Below, piece by piece: positions 48,632 to 57,219 of a stretch of 64,000 bases of DNA (positions are counted from its first letter, which is position 1; every line of letters begins with the position of its first letter). Below the pieces are notes generated by a model that searched no databases, was not told the DNA's origin, and worked only from the letters and a program-made list of their open reading frames with translations. Where the stretch lies: the NCBI RefSeq assembly GCF_019799925.1, contig NZ_JABGCG010000012.1:91040-155039 (forward strand), in the 5' to 3' direction. The position numbers and the translations under genes are program-made. The stretch comes from Blastococcus sp. CPCC 205250 (GTDB lineage Bacteria; Actinomycetota; Actinomycetes; Mycobacteriales; Geodermatophilaceae).

Positions 48632-49065
48632 GGGGACGACGCTAGGGAGCCACCCTCCCCCGGCGTTTCTCCGAAACTGCTCGGTCGCAGCCACGCCATG
48701 GCGAAGCAGGACGGCGCCGGCGGCAGCGGCCCGCGCCGCCGGTGGGCGCTGGGCGACTCCCCCACCACCTCGCGGAACACCCGGCTGAAGGTGCCGAGGC
48801 TGCTGAACCCGACGGCCATGCAGACGTCGGTGACGCTGCTGTCGGTCGTCCGCAGCAGGAACATGGCGCGCTCCACCCGGCGCCGCTGCAGGTACCGGTG
48901 CGGGGTCTCGCCGAAGGTGGCCCGGAAGGTGCGGATGAAGTGCGCCGGGGAGACGTGCGCGATCGCCGCCAGGGTCGGGACGTCGAGCTGCTCGGCGTAG
49001 GCGCGGTCCATCGCGTCGCGGGCGCGCAGGATCCGCCGGTTGGTGTCCTCGGCGGCGCTGCCCAC
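48625..49065 (-). CDS. AraC-family regulator, DNA-binding domain only
   Basis: 146 aa. Two HTH segments: LDVPTLAAIAHVSPAHFIRTF and VTDVCMAVGFSSLGTFSRVFRE. No sensor domain. GTG 49065. Overlaps the VOC gene and probably regulates it. The C-terminal tail (WLRPSSFGETPGEGG) is low-complexity. Confidence 0.87.
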   Translation of the reverse strand: MGSAAEDTNRRILRARDAMDRAYAEQLDVPTLAAIAHVSPAHFIRTFRATFGETPHRYLQRRRVERAMFLLRTTDSSVTDVCMAVGFSSLGTFSRVFREVVGESPSAHRRRGPLPPAPSCFAMAWLRPSSFGETPGEGGSLASSPC

Positions 49066-49113
49066 GCCCGCATCCCAGCAGAGGGACCGGACGCGACCGG
49101 CTCCGGGGAGCGG

Positions 49114-49878
49114 TCAGCCGACCTGGACGCCCCGCTCGGCCAGCCAGTCGACCGGGTCGATCCGGCGGCCGTCCATCCCGCCCTGGTGCACCTCGAAGTG
49201 CAGGTGCGGCCCGGTGGACTGCCCGCGGTTGCCCAGCAGGGCGATCGTGTCGCCGGCGTCCACGTAGTCGCCGACCTCGACGAGGATCTCGTCCATGTGG
49301 CCGTAGACGGTCACGTCGCCGTTCTCGTGCAGGACGTAGACGGCCAGCCCGAAGCCGCTGGCCGAGCCCGCCCGCAGCACCACGCCGTCGGCGGCCGCGT
49401 ACTCCGGCGTGTGCATCGGGGCGGCGAGGTCGATGCCGTAGTGGAAGGTGCCCCACCGGGAACCGAAGCCGCTGGTGAACCGGGCACCGGCGACCGGCAG
49501 CACGGCCTTGGGTCGCGCGGCCTCCGCGGCGGCCTCGGCCGCGGCCGCCTCGGCCTCGGCGCGTGCGGCACGGGTGGCGGCGACCTCCTGCAGCCGCGCG
49601 TGCGCCTCGGCCTCGGTGATCGAGGCCATGGGCATGACCTCCTGCGCCTCGTCCACGATCCCGAGCTCCTGCTGGGCCGCCAGCACGCTCGAGGACTCCG
49701 CGGCGGCCTCGGGAGCGCCACCGACGCCCAGCAGCGCGGCGCCGACCCCACCGGCGACCAGCGCGCCCAGCAGGGCCGAGGGCCGCCGGTCGCGGGGACC
49801 CCGCCGGACGGTCAGCGCGCGGTGCGATCCGGTCGCGGGACCGTCGGTGGTGCCGGCCGAGCGGGAGGTGCTGGGCAT
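49114..49878 (-). CDS. M23-family peptidase (LytM-like)
   Basis: 254 aa. Basic N terminus, a membrane or signal helix (about 40-57), an Ala/Glu coiled coil (EAEAHARLQEVAATRAARAE), then the M23 domain: SGFGSRWGTFHYGIDLAAP with the first zinc ligands, VYGHMDEI and GPHLHFEVHQGG. Cleaves peptidoglycan cross-bridges or acts in cell-wall remodelling. ATG 49878 is followed by PSTSRSAG. The long upstream region (49879-50030) contains a hairpin. Confidence 0.9.
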   Translation of the reverse strand: MPSTSRSAGTTDGPATGSHRALTVRRGPRDRRPSALLGALVAGGVGAALLGVGGAPEAAAESSSVLAAQQELGIVDEAQEVMPMASITEAEAHARLQEVAATRAARAEAEAAAAEAAAEAARPKAVLPVAGARFTSGFGSRWGTFHYGIDLAAPMHTPEYAAADGVVLRAGSASGFGLAVYVLHENGDVTVYGHMDEILVEVGDYVDAGDTIALLGNRGQSTGPHLHFEVHQGGMDGRRIDPVDWLAERGVQVG

Positions 49879-49965
49879 GTACGCGCCTGCTCCGAGGGGG
49901 GAAGAGCCCGTGAGGGCCGGATCGCTGGCTCCCCCATCCAAACAGCGTGTGACCGATTCGTGACC

Positions 49966-49998
49966 CCCTGCACGGCGTGTCCGTCGCGACACGCAGGG
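49966..49998 (-). promoter_or_regulatory. Bulged hairpin in the probable 5' leader of the M23 gene
   Basis: CCCTGC pairs with GCAGGG and GTGTC with GACAC around a 6-nt loop with a 5-nt bulge. GGTCAC repeats 11 bp apart lie between it and the gene. A TAATAG-like element near 50030 could start a 150-nt leader. I looked for c-di-AMP riboswitch conserved blocks and did not find them. The rest of 50014-50345 shows no gene. Confidence 0.45.
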
Positions 49999-50345
49999 TG
50001 TGACGTCCCGCACGTCCCACCCGTTGCAGTCCTATTACGAGAGGCCCCCGACGGAACCGCTCCGACCGGCGGGACGTTTGACTGTCCACGGGAACGGGCA
50101 CGGAAGCCTTCCCGGCGTGAAGCCAGCGCGCCTGCTCGACAGACCACGTCGGGCCGACGTCCCGCCGGTGATCGAGGAGCAGACCTCGTCCCGAGTGGAC
50201 AGCGGCTCTGCCGTGAACCGATGATCAGCACCCCGCTGATCCGTCGTGCGCCGCCTCGGCGCACGGCACCCGCCTGCGGGACCACCCATCCGGTGGACCC
50301 AACTGGAGGTCATCGCACCGACGAGAGTGAAGGAACGGATGCCGC

Positions 50346-51893
50346 ATGACGACGCCGGAGCGCTCCCTCGGCTCGCCGGCCACCGCCGGCCCTGCCCCCC
50401 GCACCACTGCCCCGGCTGTCGCGCCCGTCCGCCCGCTCTCCCAGAAGACCCTGCAGCTGCACGGTGAGCACCTCACCGTCCCGACCTACGACCGGGCGGC
50501 GCTCACCCCGGCGGTCGTGCACCTCAGCGTCGGCGGCTTCCACCGCGCGCACCAGCTGACCTACTTCGACGACCTGGCCCAGCTGCGGATCTCCGCCGGC
50601 TGGGGCGTGGTCGGGGTCGGCCTGCGGCACCGCGCGATGCAGGAGGCCCTCGCTCCGCAGGACCACCTGTACACGGTGGTCGAGCGCAGCCCGGACGGCG
50701 AGCGCGCCCGCGTCGTCGGCGTGATGACCGACTACCTCTTCGCCCCCGACGCCCCCGAGGCGGTGCTCGACCGGCTCGCCGACCCGCGCACCCGGATGGT
50801 CACGATGACCATCACCGGCGCGGGTTACCCCCTGGACCCGCACAGCGGCGCCCTCGACCTGGGCTGCGCCGACCTGCAGCGCGACCTCGCCTCCCCCGGC
50901 CGGCCGAGCACGGCGATCGGCTACCTCGTCGAGGCGCTGGACCGCCGTCGGCGGGCCGGCACGGCGCCGTTCACGGTCGTCTCCTGCGACAACATGCACC
51001 GCAACGGCGACGCCACCCGCGCCGCGGTCGTGGGGCTGGCCCGCCAGCGCGACGAGGTCCTCGCCCGCTGGATCACCGACCGGGTCAGCTTCCCCAGCAG
51101 CATGGTCGACCGGATCACCCCGCAGACCACCGACGAGGAGCGCGCCGCGGTGGCCTCCCGCTACGGCGTCGACGACCGCTGGCCGGTGATCACCGAGCCG
51201 TTCTCGCAGTGGTTCATCGAGGACGACTTCTGCAACGGCCGCCCGCCCCTGGACGCCGTCGGCGTCCGGTTCGTGCCCGACGTCGCCCCGTACGAGCTGA
51301 TGAAGACGCGGCTGCTCAACGCCAGCCACTCGGCGCTGGGCTACCTGGGCACGCTCGCCGGGTACGTCGAGATCGACGAGCTGATGGGCGACGAGGTGTT
51401 CGCCGCCTACGCCGCCCGGCTCATGGACGCCGAGGTGACCCCGCTGCTGCCCCAGCCGGCCGGCGTCGACCTCACCGAGTACAAGGCCGTCCTCCTGCAG
51501 CGCTTCGCCAACCCGGCGATCGGCGACCGGCTGCACCGGCTGTGCCGGCGGGGCTCCACGAAGATGGCGCACCACCTGCTGCCCTCCCTGCGCGAGTCGC
51601 GGGCCCGCGGGCGCCGGCCGGCCCTCCTCACGCTCGCCGTGGCGGGGTGGATCCGCTACCTGCAGCTGCACGACGCGGTGGAGGACGACCGCGGCACCGA
51701 GCTGCAGGAACTGGCGCGTGCGGCGGGGACCGACCCGCGGCCGGTGCTCGCCGTCCGCCCGGTGTTCGGGGACCTCGCCGACGACGCCGTCTTCGTGGCC
51801 GACCTGACGGCCGCGCTGACCGACCTGGTCCGCGACGGGGTCCGGCCGACCGTGGCCGCCGCGGTGCGCCGCTCCCGGGTGGCGGCCCGGTGA
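50346..51893 (+). CDS. Mannitol/polyol dehydrogenase family protein
   Basis: 515 aa, long-chain dehydrogenase of the mannitol dehydrogenase family: HLSVGGFHRAHQLTYFDDLA binds NAD(P), and the catalytic K-x(5)-N-x(2)-H appears in MKTRLLNASHSAL (about 320-332). It interconverts a polyol (or polyol phosphate) and a ketose. It starts an overlapping four-gene set with HAD, glycerophosphotransferase-like and nucleotidyltransferase genes, so its product may enter a CDP-polyol. ATG 50346 with GGAACGG upstream. Confidence 0.88.
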   Translation: MTTPERSLGSPATAGPAPRTTAPAVAPVRPLSQKTLQLHGEHLTVPTYDRAALTPAVVHLSVGGFHRAHQLTYFDDLAQLRISAGWGVVGVGLRHRAMQEALAPQDHLYTVVERSPDGERARVVGVMTDYLFAPDAPEAVLDRLADPRTRMVTMTITGAGYPLDPHSGALDLGCADLQRDLASPGRPSTAIGYLVEALDRRRRAGTAPFTVVSCDNMHRNGDATRAAVVGLARQRDEVLARWITDRVSFPSSMVDRITPQTTDEERAAVASRYGVDDRWPVITEPFSQWFIEDDFCNGRPPLDAVGVRFVPDVAPYELMKTRLLNASHSALGYLGTLAGYVEIDELMGDEVFAAYAARLMDAEVTPLLPQPAGVDLTEYKAVLLQRFANPAIGDRLHRLCRRGSTKMAHHLLPSLRESRARGRRPALLTLAVAGWIRYLQLHDAVEDDRGTELQELARAAGTDPRPVLAVRPVFGDLADDAVFVADLTAALTDLVRDGVRPTVAAAVRRSRVAAR

Positions 51894-52687
51894 CCGCATC
51901 CCCCTCCCGGACGGCCTCGCTGACACCCGAGACCGTCGCCGGGCTCCGGGCGCTGCTGTGCGACGCCGACGGCAACCTGTTCCCCAGCGAGGAGCCGGCC
52001 TTCGTCGCCTCCGCCGAGGTGACCAACCGCCTGCTGGCCGAGCTCGGCTCCGCCCGGCGGTTCACCGCCGAGGAGCTGCGGCTCGCCACGACCGGGATGA
52101 ACTTCCGGACGACGTCGGGGCGGCTGGCCGCCGAGGCCGGCCGCACCGACGTCGACCTCGAGCCGTGGGTCGCCGAGGAGAAGCGGGCCGTGACGGCGTA
52201 CCTCGGGGAGGTGCTGCGACCGCACGAGGAGACCACCGACGCCGTCACCGAGCTCGCCCGGTACCTCCGGCCCGCGGTGGTGAGCTCCAGCGCGCTGACC
52301 CGGCTGGACGCCTGCTTCCGCGCGACGGGCCTCGCGGCGGTCCTGCCGTCCGAGGTGCGCTTCAGCGCCGAGGACTCGCTCCCGGTGCCGACGAGCAAGC
52401 CCGACCCCGCCGTCTACCTGCACGCCTGCGCGCAGCTGGGCGTCGAGCCCGCCGCGGGTCTCGCCGTCGAGGACTCGGTGGCCGGCACCCTGTCCGCCGT
52501 CCGCGCCGGCTGCCCCACCGTCGGCAACCTGCTGTTCGTCGCCGACGCCGAGCGCGAGGAGCGGGCCGCCGCACTGCGGGAGGCCGGGGCGCTGACCGTC
52601 GTCAGCTCGTGGCGGGAGCTCGCCGACCTGCTGCTGCCGGGGCTCACCAGCACCGGCGGCACCGACCTCCCGGGAGGGAACCGGTGA
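51890..52687 (+). CDS. HAD-superfamily phosphatase
   Basis: 265 aa. Motif I LLCDADGNLFPS with the two Asp residues, motif II VVSSSAL, motif III/IV TSKPDPAVYLHA and AVEDSVAGTLSAVRAG. A cap domain lies between. Beta-phosphoglucomutase/phosphatase-like class. GTG 51890 overlaps the polyol dehydrogenase stop (GTGA). It may remove phosphate from the polyol phosphate. Confidence 0.88.
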   Translation: MTASPSRTASLTPETVAGLRALLCDADGNLFPSEEPAFVASAEVTNRLLAELGSARRFTAEELRLATTGMNFRTTSGRLAAEAGRTDVDLEPWVAEEKRAVTAYLGEVLRPHEETTDAVTELARYLRPAVVSSSALTRLDACFRATGLAAVLPSEVRFSAEDSLPVPTSKPDPAVYLHACAQLGVEPAAGLAVEDSVAGTLSAVRAGCPTVGNLLFVADAEREERAAALREAGALTVVSSWRELADLLLPGLTSTGGTDLPGGNR

Positions 52688-53823
52688 CCAGCCCGATGGA
52701 CATCGTCTACGTGGCCTTCCGCGGCCACTTCTCCGACAGCCCGCGCGCCCTCTACGAGGAGCTCGTCCGCCGCGGGGTCGACGCCACGCACACGTGGCTG
52801 TCGGCGCCGCACACGCAGGCGGCCTTCCCGGCCGACGTCGCGACCATCGAGTTCGGCACCCCCGAGTCGATCGCCGCGCTGGAGGGCGCCGACCTCGTCA
52901 TCTCCAACGACCACATCCCCCTGGACTGGGAGAAGCGGCCGGGGACGACCTACCTGCAGACGTGGCACGGCACCCCGCTCAAGCGGATCCACAACGACGT
53001 CCTGTGGGCGCCCGAGGGGCGGCTGGCCTACCTCGAGCACGACATCGCGCGGTGGGACCACCTGGTGTCGCCCAACCCGGCCAGCACGCCGCGGTTCCGC
53101 AGGGCCTTCGGGTTCGAGGGACCGGTGCACGAGACCGGCTACCCCCGCAACGACGTGCTGAGCAGCCCCGACCGCGACGCGGTGCGGGCCCGGGTGCGCG
53201 CCGAGCTCGGCCTGCGCGACGGGCAGACCGCCGTCCTCTACACGCCGACGTGGCGCGACGACCTGGTGTTCAAGAAGACCGGCCCCCGGGACTTCGAGTT
53301 CGCCGTCGACATCGAGGACTTCTCGGCGCGGCTGGGCGGGGACCACGTGCTGCTGCTGCGGCTGCACAACATGGTCATGGACCGGCTGGAGATCGCCGAG
53401 GGCTCGGCCGTCCGCGACGTCTGCGGGCACCCCGACATCAGCGAGCTCTACCTGGCCGCCGACGTCCTGGTCACCGACTACTCCTCGACGATGTTCGACT
53501 TCGCCGTCACCGGGAAGCCGATCCTCTTCCTGACCTACGACCTGGAGTACTTCTCCGACGAACTGCGCGGGTTCTACTTCGACCTCGCCGAGGCCGCGCC
53601 GACGCCGCTTCTGCGCACCAGCGCGGAGCTGGTCGAGGCGCTGGCCGACCTGGACGCCGTCACGGCGCGCCACGCGGACCGCTACGCGCGGTTCCGCGAG
53701 ACCTTCTGCTCCCTCGAGGACGGCCACGCCACCGAGCGCGTCCTCGACGTCATCTTCCCGGCGGACACGGTGTCCACCGGAACAGCGAACACCCGAGGAG
53801 GGGACGACAGTGCGCATCCTTGA
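52684..53823 (+). CDS. CDP-glycerol glycerophosphotransferase-like enzyme (TagB/TagF family)
   Basis: 379 aa. Signature segments of the Glyphos_transf family: TYLQTWHGTPLKRI, VLYTPTWRDD, and VLVTDYSSTMFDFAVTGKP. These enzymes transfer polyol phosphate from CDP-polyols to build teichoic-acid-like polymers. GTG 52684 overlaps the HAD stop. The acceptor and polyol are not known. Confidence 0.9.
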   Translation: MTSPMDIVYVAFRGHFSDSPRALYEELVRRGVDATHTWLSAPHTQAAFPADVATIEFGTPESIAALEGADLVISNDHIPLDWEKRPGTTYLQTWHGTPLKRIHNDVLWAPEGRLAYLEHDIARWDHLVSPNPASTPRFRRAFGFEGPVHETGYPRNDVLSSPDRDAVRARVRAELGLRDGQTAVLYTPTWRDDLVFKKTGPRDFEFAVDIEDFSARLGGDHVLLLRLHNMVMDRLEIAEGSAVRDVCGHPDISELYLAADVLVTDYSSTMFDFAVTGKPILFLTYDLEYFSDELRGFYFDLAEAAPTPLLRTSAELVEALADLDAVTARHADRYARFRETFCSLEDGHATERVLDVIFPADTVSTGTANTRGGDDSAHP

Positions 53824-54631
53824 CAGCGCTCCCGACGCCGGACCGGCCACCGGTCTGCTGGAACTCGCCCGCTCCGCCGGCACCCGGCAGATCGCGCCCG
53901 CCGCGGTCCAGGTCGTGATCCTGGCGGCCGGCATGGGCACCCGGCTGGGCCGCCCGCACCCGAAGCCGCTGACGCCGCTGCACGACGGCCGCAGCATCCT
54001 CCAGCGCCAGCTGGACACCCTGCGCGAGGTCTTCGGGCCCGCGGTCGACGTGACCGTCGTCGTCGGGTTCAAGGCCAAGCGGATCATGCGGGCCGCGTCC
54101 GACGTCCGCTTCGCCTACAACCCGGACTACGCGAAGACCAACACCTCCAAGAGCCTGCTGCGCGCCCTGCGCTCCACCCGCGACGGCGGGGTGCTGTGGC
54201 TCAACGGCGACGTCGTGTTCGACGCCGCGGTCCTGGAGGCCGCCCTGCCGAACGTGCAGGCCGACCAGAGCTTCGTGTGCGTCGACACCTCGACCGTGGC
54301 CGACGAGGAGGTCAAGTACACCCTCGACGCCGACGGTTGCATCGCCGAGCTGTCCAAGAAGGTCGTCGGCGGCCTGGGCGAGGCCGTCGGGATCAACTAC
54401 GTCTCCGCGGCCGACAAGCCGGTCCTCGTCGAGCACCTCGCCGCCTGCGCGGCCCAGGACTACTTCGAGCGCGGCATCGAGACCGCGATCGGCACCGAGG
54501 GACTGCGGTTCCAGCCGGTCGACATCAGCCGGTTCTCCGCCGTCGAGGTCGACTTCGAGGCCGACCTCGAGCGGGCCAACGAGCTGTTCTCCGCCCGGGC
54601 GCGGCTCCGCACGGTCGCCGACACCGCCTGA
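53810..54631 (+). CDS. Sugar/polyol-phosphate nucleotidyltransferase
   Basis: 273 aa. NTP-transferase motif VVILAAGMGTRLG about 35-47, with PKPLT, then ILWLNGDV-type metal loop (VLWLNGDVVFD) and KKVVGGLGEAVGINYVS. Resembles LicC and other CTP-dependent transferases. GTG 53810 overlaps the previous gene by 14 nt. It would activate the polyol phosphate for the transferase upstream. Confidence 0.87.
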   Translation: MRILDSAPDAGPATGLLELARSAGTRQIAPAAVQVVILAAGMGTRLGRPHPKPLTPLHDGRSILQRQLDTLREVFGPAVDVTVVVGFKAKRIMRAASDVRFAYNPDYAKTNTSKSLLRALRSTRDGGVLWLNGDVVFDAAVLEAALPNVQADQSFVCVDTSTVADEEVKYTLDADGCIAELSKKVVGGLGEAVGINYVSAADKPVLVEHLAACAAQDYFERGIETAIGTEGLRFQPVDISRFSAVEVDFEADLERANELFSARARLRTVADTA

Positions 54632-54638
54632 GCGCAGG

Positions 54639-54661
54639 CCCGTCCCGCTCCTCGGGACGGG
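54639..54661 (+). terminator. Terminator hairpin of the polyol cluster
   Basis: CCCGTCCC (54639-54646) and GGGACGGG (54654-54661) around a 7-nt loop, 8 nt past the stop and 24 nt from the convergent copper operon end. Confidence 0.75.
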
Positions 54662-54684
54662 GCGTGGACGACGTCAGCGGACCC

Positions 54685-55749
54685 TCAGCCCACGGGCTGG
54701 GGGTCCGCTGTCGTCCGGGCCCCGGTCTCCCGGAAGCGGCGCACCGCGGCGATCCCGCCGAGCACCAGGCCCACGCCCAGCCCCAGGAGCAGCGCCACCA
54801 CGACGCGCGCCAGCAGGTCCGGGCCGGCGGCCAGCACGTGCGCGCTCCACATGACGTCGACGTCGGGCAGCCCCTGCACCAGCAGCAGCCAGCCGAGGAC
54901 GACGGCGAACAGCCCGGCCATGGCGCCGCGGCCGCGCCACGCCGCCCGGACCCCCAGGACGGCGACCAGCACGGCCGCCAGCGCCGGCAGCAGCGCCGAG
55001 GCGATCGCGCCCCCGTGCGAGGCGATGCTCGCCGGCGGCTCGGGGGTCGTGAGCGCGTGGACGAGCGCCGCGGCGCCGCCCAGGGCCAGCAGGCCGCCCA
55101 GCGGTCGCGCGTCGCGGGCCAGCAGGCCGGCGGCCACGGCGACGGCGGCGAGGGCCAGGTGGACCGGCCACACCACCCAGGGCGAGGGCGGCGGCGCCCA
55201 GGTGAGCTCGCCGGCCACCTCCACGGTCGTGTCGCCGTGGGTCATCGGCACGACCCAGTTCGACACCAGGTGGGCGCGGTCGGGATCGGCCGCCACCTGC
55301 GGCGGCAGCTGGCCCTCGCTCATCCAGTGGGTCCGGTGGTCGTGCCAGACGTACTCCGGCTGCGTGGAGACCTGCACCCACTCCGGCTCGGCGTCGACGT
55401 CGACCGAGTCGGGGACGTCGGCCCGGCCGTACCGGTCGAGGTTGAGGTAGGTGGCCGGACTGCGGCTGTTGCGCCAGACGCCGTCGGGGCCGATGCGCAG
55501 GTAGGGCTCGTCGCTGTACCCGGGCACCTCGACGTCGGTGCCGGTGGTGTTGACGACCTCGAACTCGTCACCGAACTGCAGCACCCGCACGGTCACCCCG
55601 GGCACCTCGGGGCTGACCGAGGTGACCCGGCCGTCGAAGTCGCTGCCGGCGACGTCGCCGCCCACGTGCGCGACCGCCGGCCCGGCGAGGGCGAGCACGG
55701 CGACGACCCCCGCCAGCAGCACCAGGAGGCGGGCCGGCGTCCTGCGCAC
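54685..55749 (-). CDS. Membrane protein at the end of the copper operon
   Basis: 354 aa. Signal peptide (LLVLLAGVVAVLALAGPAVA) then AHVGGDVAGSDF, so a His follows the cleavage site. A beta-rich exported domain (about 30-185) contains PEYVWHDHRTHWMSE, with clustered His that could bind metal. Four or five C-terminal membrane helices follow. GTG 55749 lies 2 nt after the SCO1 stop. Belongs to the YcnI-SCO1 operon. No named family. Confidence 0.75.
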   Translation of the reverse strand: MRRTPARLLVLLAGVVAVLALAGPAVAHVGGDVAGSDFDGRVTSVSPEVPGVTVRVLQFGDEFEVVNTTGTDVEVPGYSDEPYLRIGPDGVWRNSRSPATYLNLDRYGRADVPDSVDVDAEPEWVQVSTQPEYVWHDHRTHWMSEGQLPPQVAADPDRAHLVSNWVVPMTHGDTTVEVAGELTWAPPPSPWVVWPVHLALAAVAVAAGLLARDARPLGGLLALGGAAALVHALTTPEPPASIASHGGAIASALLPALAAVLVAVLGVRAAWRGRGAMAGLFAVVLGWLLLVQGLPDVDVMWSAHVLAAGPDLLARVVVALLLGLGVGLVLGGIAAVRRFRETGARTTADPQPVG

Positions 55750-55751
55750 GG

Positions 55752-56441
55752 CTACTGCCCCACGATCGTCTCGAGGTCGCCGGCGATGTCCGCCGCGGTG
55801 TTGCCGCCGTCGAAGGCGACCTGCGCCTGGTCGTCCTCGCCGTACAGCAGCAGCAGCGTGGAGTGCAGCCGGCCACGGTCCTCGGCCAGCGGCACGCCGG
55901 CCGACAGCTGGGCGCGGTCGATCGTCCCCTGGTCGCCGGTCAGCCCCACGAAGGAGACGGGCAGGTCGGCGTCGAAGCGGCCCAGGTACTCCTCGAGCAC
56001 CGCGGGGGTGTCGGTCGCCGGGTCGGTGGTGACGAAGACCATCTGCACCTGCTCGGCCAGCGCCGGGTCGAGCCGGCGCAGGGCCAGCGCCACGTCTGCC
56101 ATGGTCGCCGGGCAGATGTCGGGACAGGTCGTGTAGCCGAAGAACAGCAGCGTGGGCCGCCCCGCCGTCCGCTCCGCGAAGTCGTAGGCCGCACCCGAGG
56201 TGTCGGTGAGGGTGAACGACGGCCGCTGGTACGGGTCGGGCAGGTCCAGACCGGCGTAGCGGTCGTCGGGGCCCTCGACGGCGGCCCCGCCGCCGGAGTG
56301 CTCGTGGCCGCCGGACGCGGACGACCCGGCCTGCGTGCCGCCGTCGTCGCCGTCGTCGGCGGCGTCGGCGGCCGAGCACCCGCCGAGCAGCAGGCCCGCG
56401 GCCAGCGCCACGGCGGGCAGGCGGCGACTGGAGGAGGTCAC
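55752..56441 (-). CDS. SCO1/SenC-family copper chaperone lipoprotein
   Basis: 229 aa. Lipobox LLGGC near 20-24, a Gly/Asp-rich linker with a GGHEHSGGG segment, then the thioredoxin-like SCO domain with copper motif TTCPDICP (CxxxC) and the third ligand His in GRLHSTLL. It delivers copper to cytochrome c oxidase CuA in relatives. GTG 56441 overlaps the YcnI stop (GTGA). Confidence 0.92.
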   Translation of the reverse strand: MTSSSRRLPAVALAAGLLLGGCSAADAADDGDDGGTQAGSSASGGHEHSGGGAAVEGPDDRYAGLDLPDPYQRPSFTLTDTSGAAYDFAERTAGRPTLLFFGYTTCPDICPATMADVALALRRLDPALAEQVQMVFVTTDPATDTPAVLEEYLGRFDADLPVSFVGLTGDQGTIDRAQLSAGVPLAEDRGRLHSTLLLLYGEDDQAQVAFDGGNTAADIAGDLETIVGQ

Positions 56442-57184
56442 GAGGACACGGTACGTCGGCCCGCCCGGTACCCGAGGACGACGCCGGCGACCCCGGTGAA
56501 GAGCGCCAGGATGGCCAGGAAGAGGGCCAGGCCGCTGGTGTCGTCCCCGCCGTCGGCCGCACCGTGCCCGTGCCCGGCCTCCTCGGGGGACGCCGCGGCC
56601 GTGGTGCCGGCCGCCGCGGTCAGGGCGAGGACCGGAGCGGGGCGCTCGGGCTCCTCCTGCCCCTCGACGGTCGGCTCGATCCAGGCCGCCTCGGTGCCGT
56701 CGCTGTAGGTCTGCACCGCGGGGAAGGTCAGGACGTCGGTGTCGGGGAACGGACCACCGGAGAGCGAGAACTCCAGGAACTGTCCGGGGGCGATGCCGAC
56801 GCCCGCCTCGGCGCGGAACTCGACCACCGAGACGTAGGTGGTGACCTGCTCGCCGTGGCTGTCCAGCGGCTCGCTGAGCCGGCTCTCCGTCAGCGTCGTG
56901 GTCCACCCGGACACCGGCTGCACGCGGAGCGAGGCCAGGGCCGACTCCTCGGGCACCTGGATCCGCAGGCCCACGGTGCTGGCCGTGTCGCTCTCGTTGG
57001 GCACCCGGAACGTGAGCTTGCCGAAGCCCCCGGGGGTGGCGTCACCCGAGGAGACGGTGACGTGGGCCGAGGCGGTGCCGGCGACGGCGACGGATGCCGC
57101 CAGCGCGGTGAGGACCGTCAGCAGGACGACCCCCAGCCGGGCGAGGGGGCGGGGCCGGGCGAGGGCCGCGGCGGGGGCGTCCAC
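56438..57184 (-). CDS. YcnI (DUF1775) family copper-binding protein, second copy
   Basis: 248 aa. Signal peptide then AHVTVSSGDATPGGFGKLTF; N-terminal His of the mature form for Cu(II). GWTTTLTES in the middle, a His/Gly stretch (GHGHGAADGG) and a C-terminal helix. GTG 57184 is 35 nt after CopCD. Clearly homologous to the copy at 1404-2138 but with a His-rich linker. Confidence 0.92.
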   Translation of the reverse strand: MDAPAAALARPRPLARLGVVLLTVLTALAASVAVAGTASAHVTVSSGDATPGGFGKLTFRVPNESDTASTVGLRIQVPEESALASLRVQPVSGWTTTLTESRLSEPLDSHGEQVTTYVSVVEFRAEAGVGIAPGQFLEFSLSGGPFPDTDVLTFPAVQTYSDGTEAAWIEPTVEGQEEPERPAPVLALTAAAGTTAAASPEEAGHGHGAADGGDDTSGLALFLAILALFTGVAGVVLGYRAGRRTVSS

Positions 57185-57219
57185 GGACGGGGTGCTCCTG
57201 TTCGGTGGGGCGGAGGCGC

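Noticed and set aside
49879..50040. c-di-AMP (ydaO-type) riboswitch
   Set aside because: Expected conserved blocks were not found by eye; only a hairpin and short repeats are supported.
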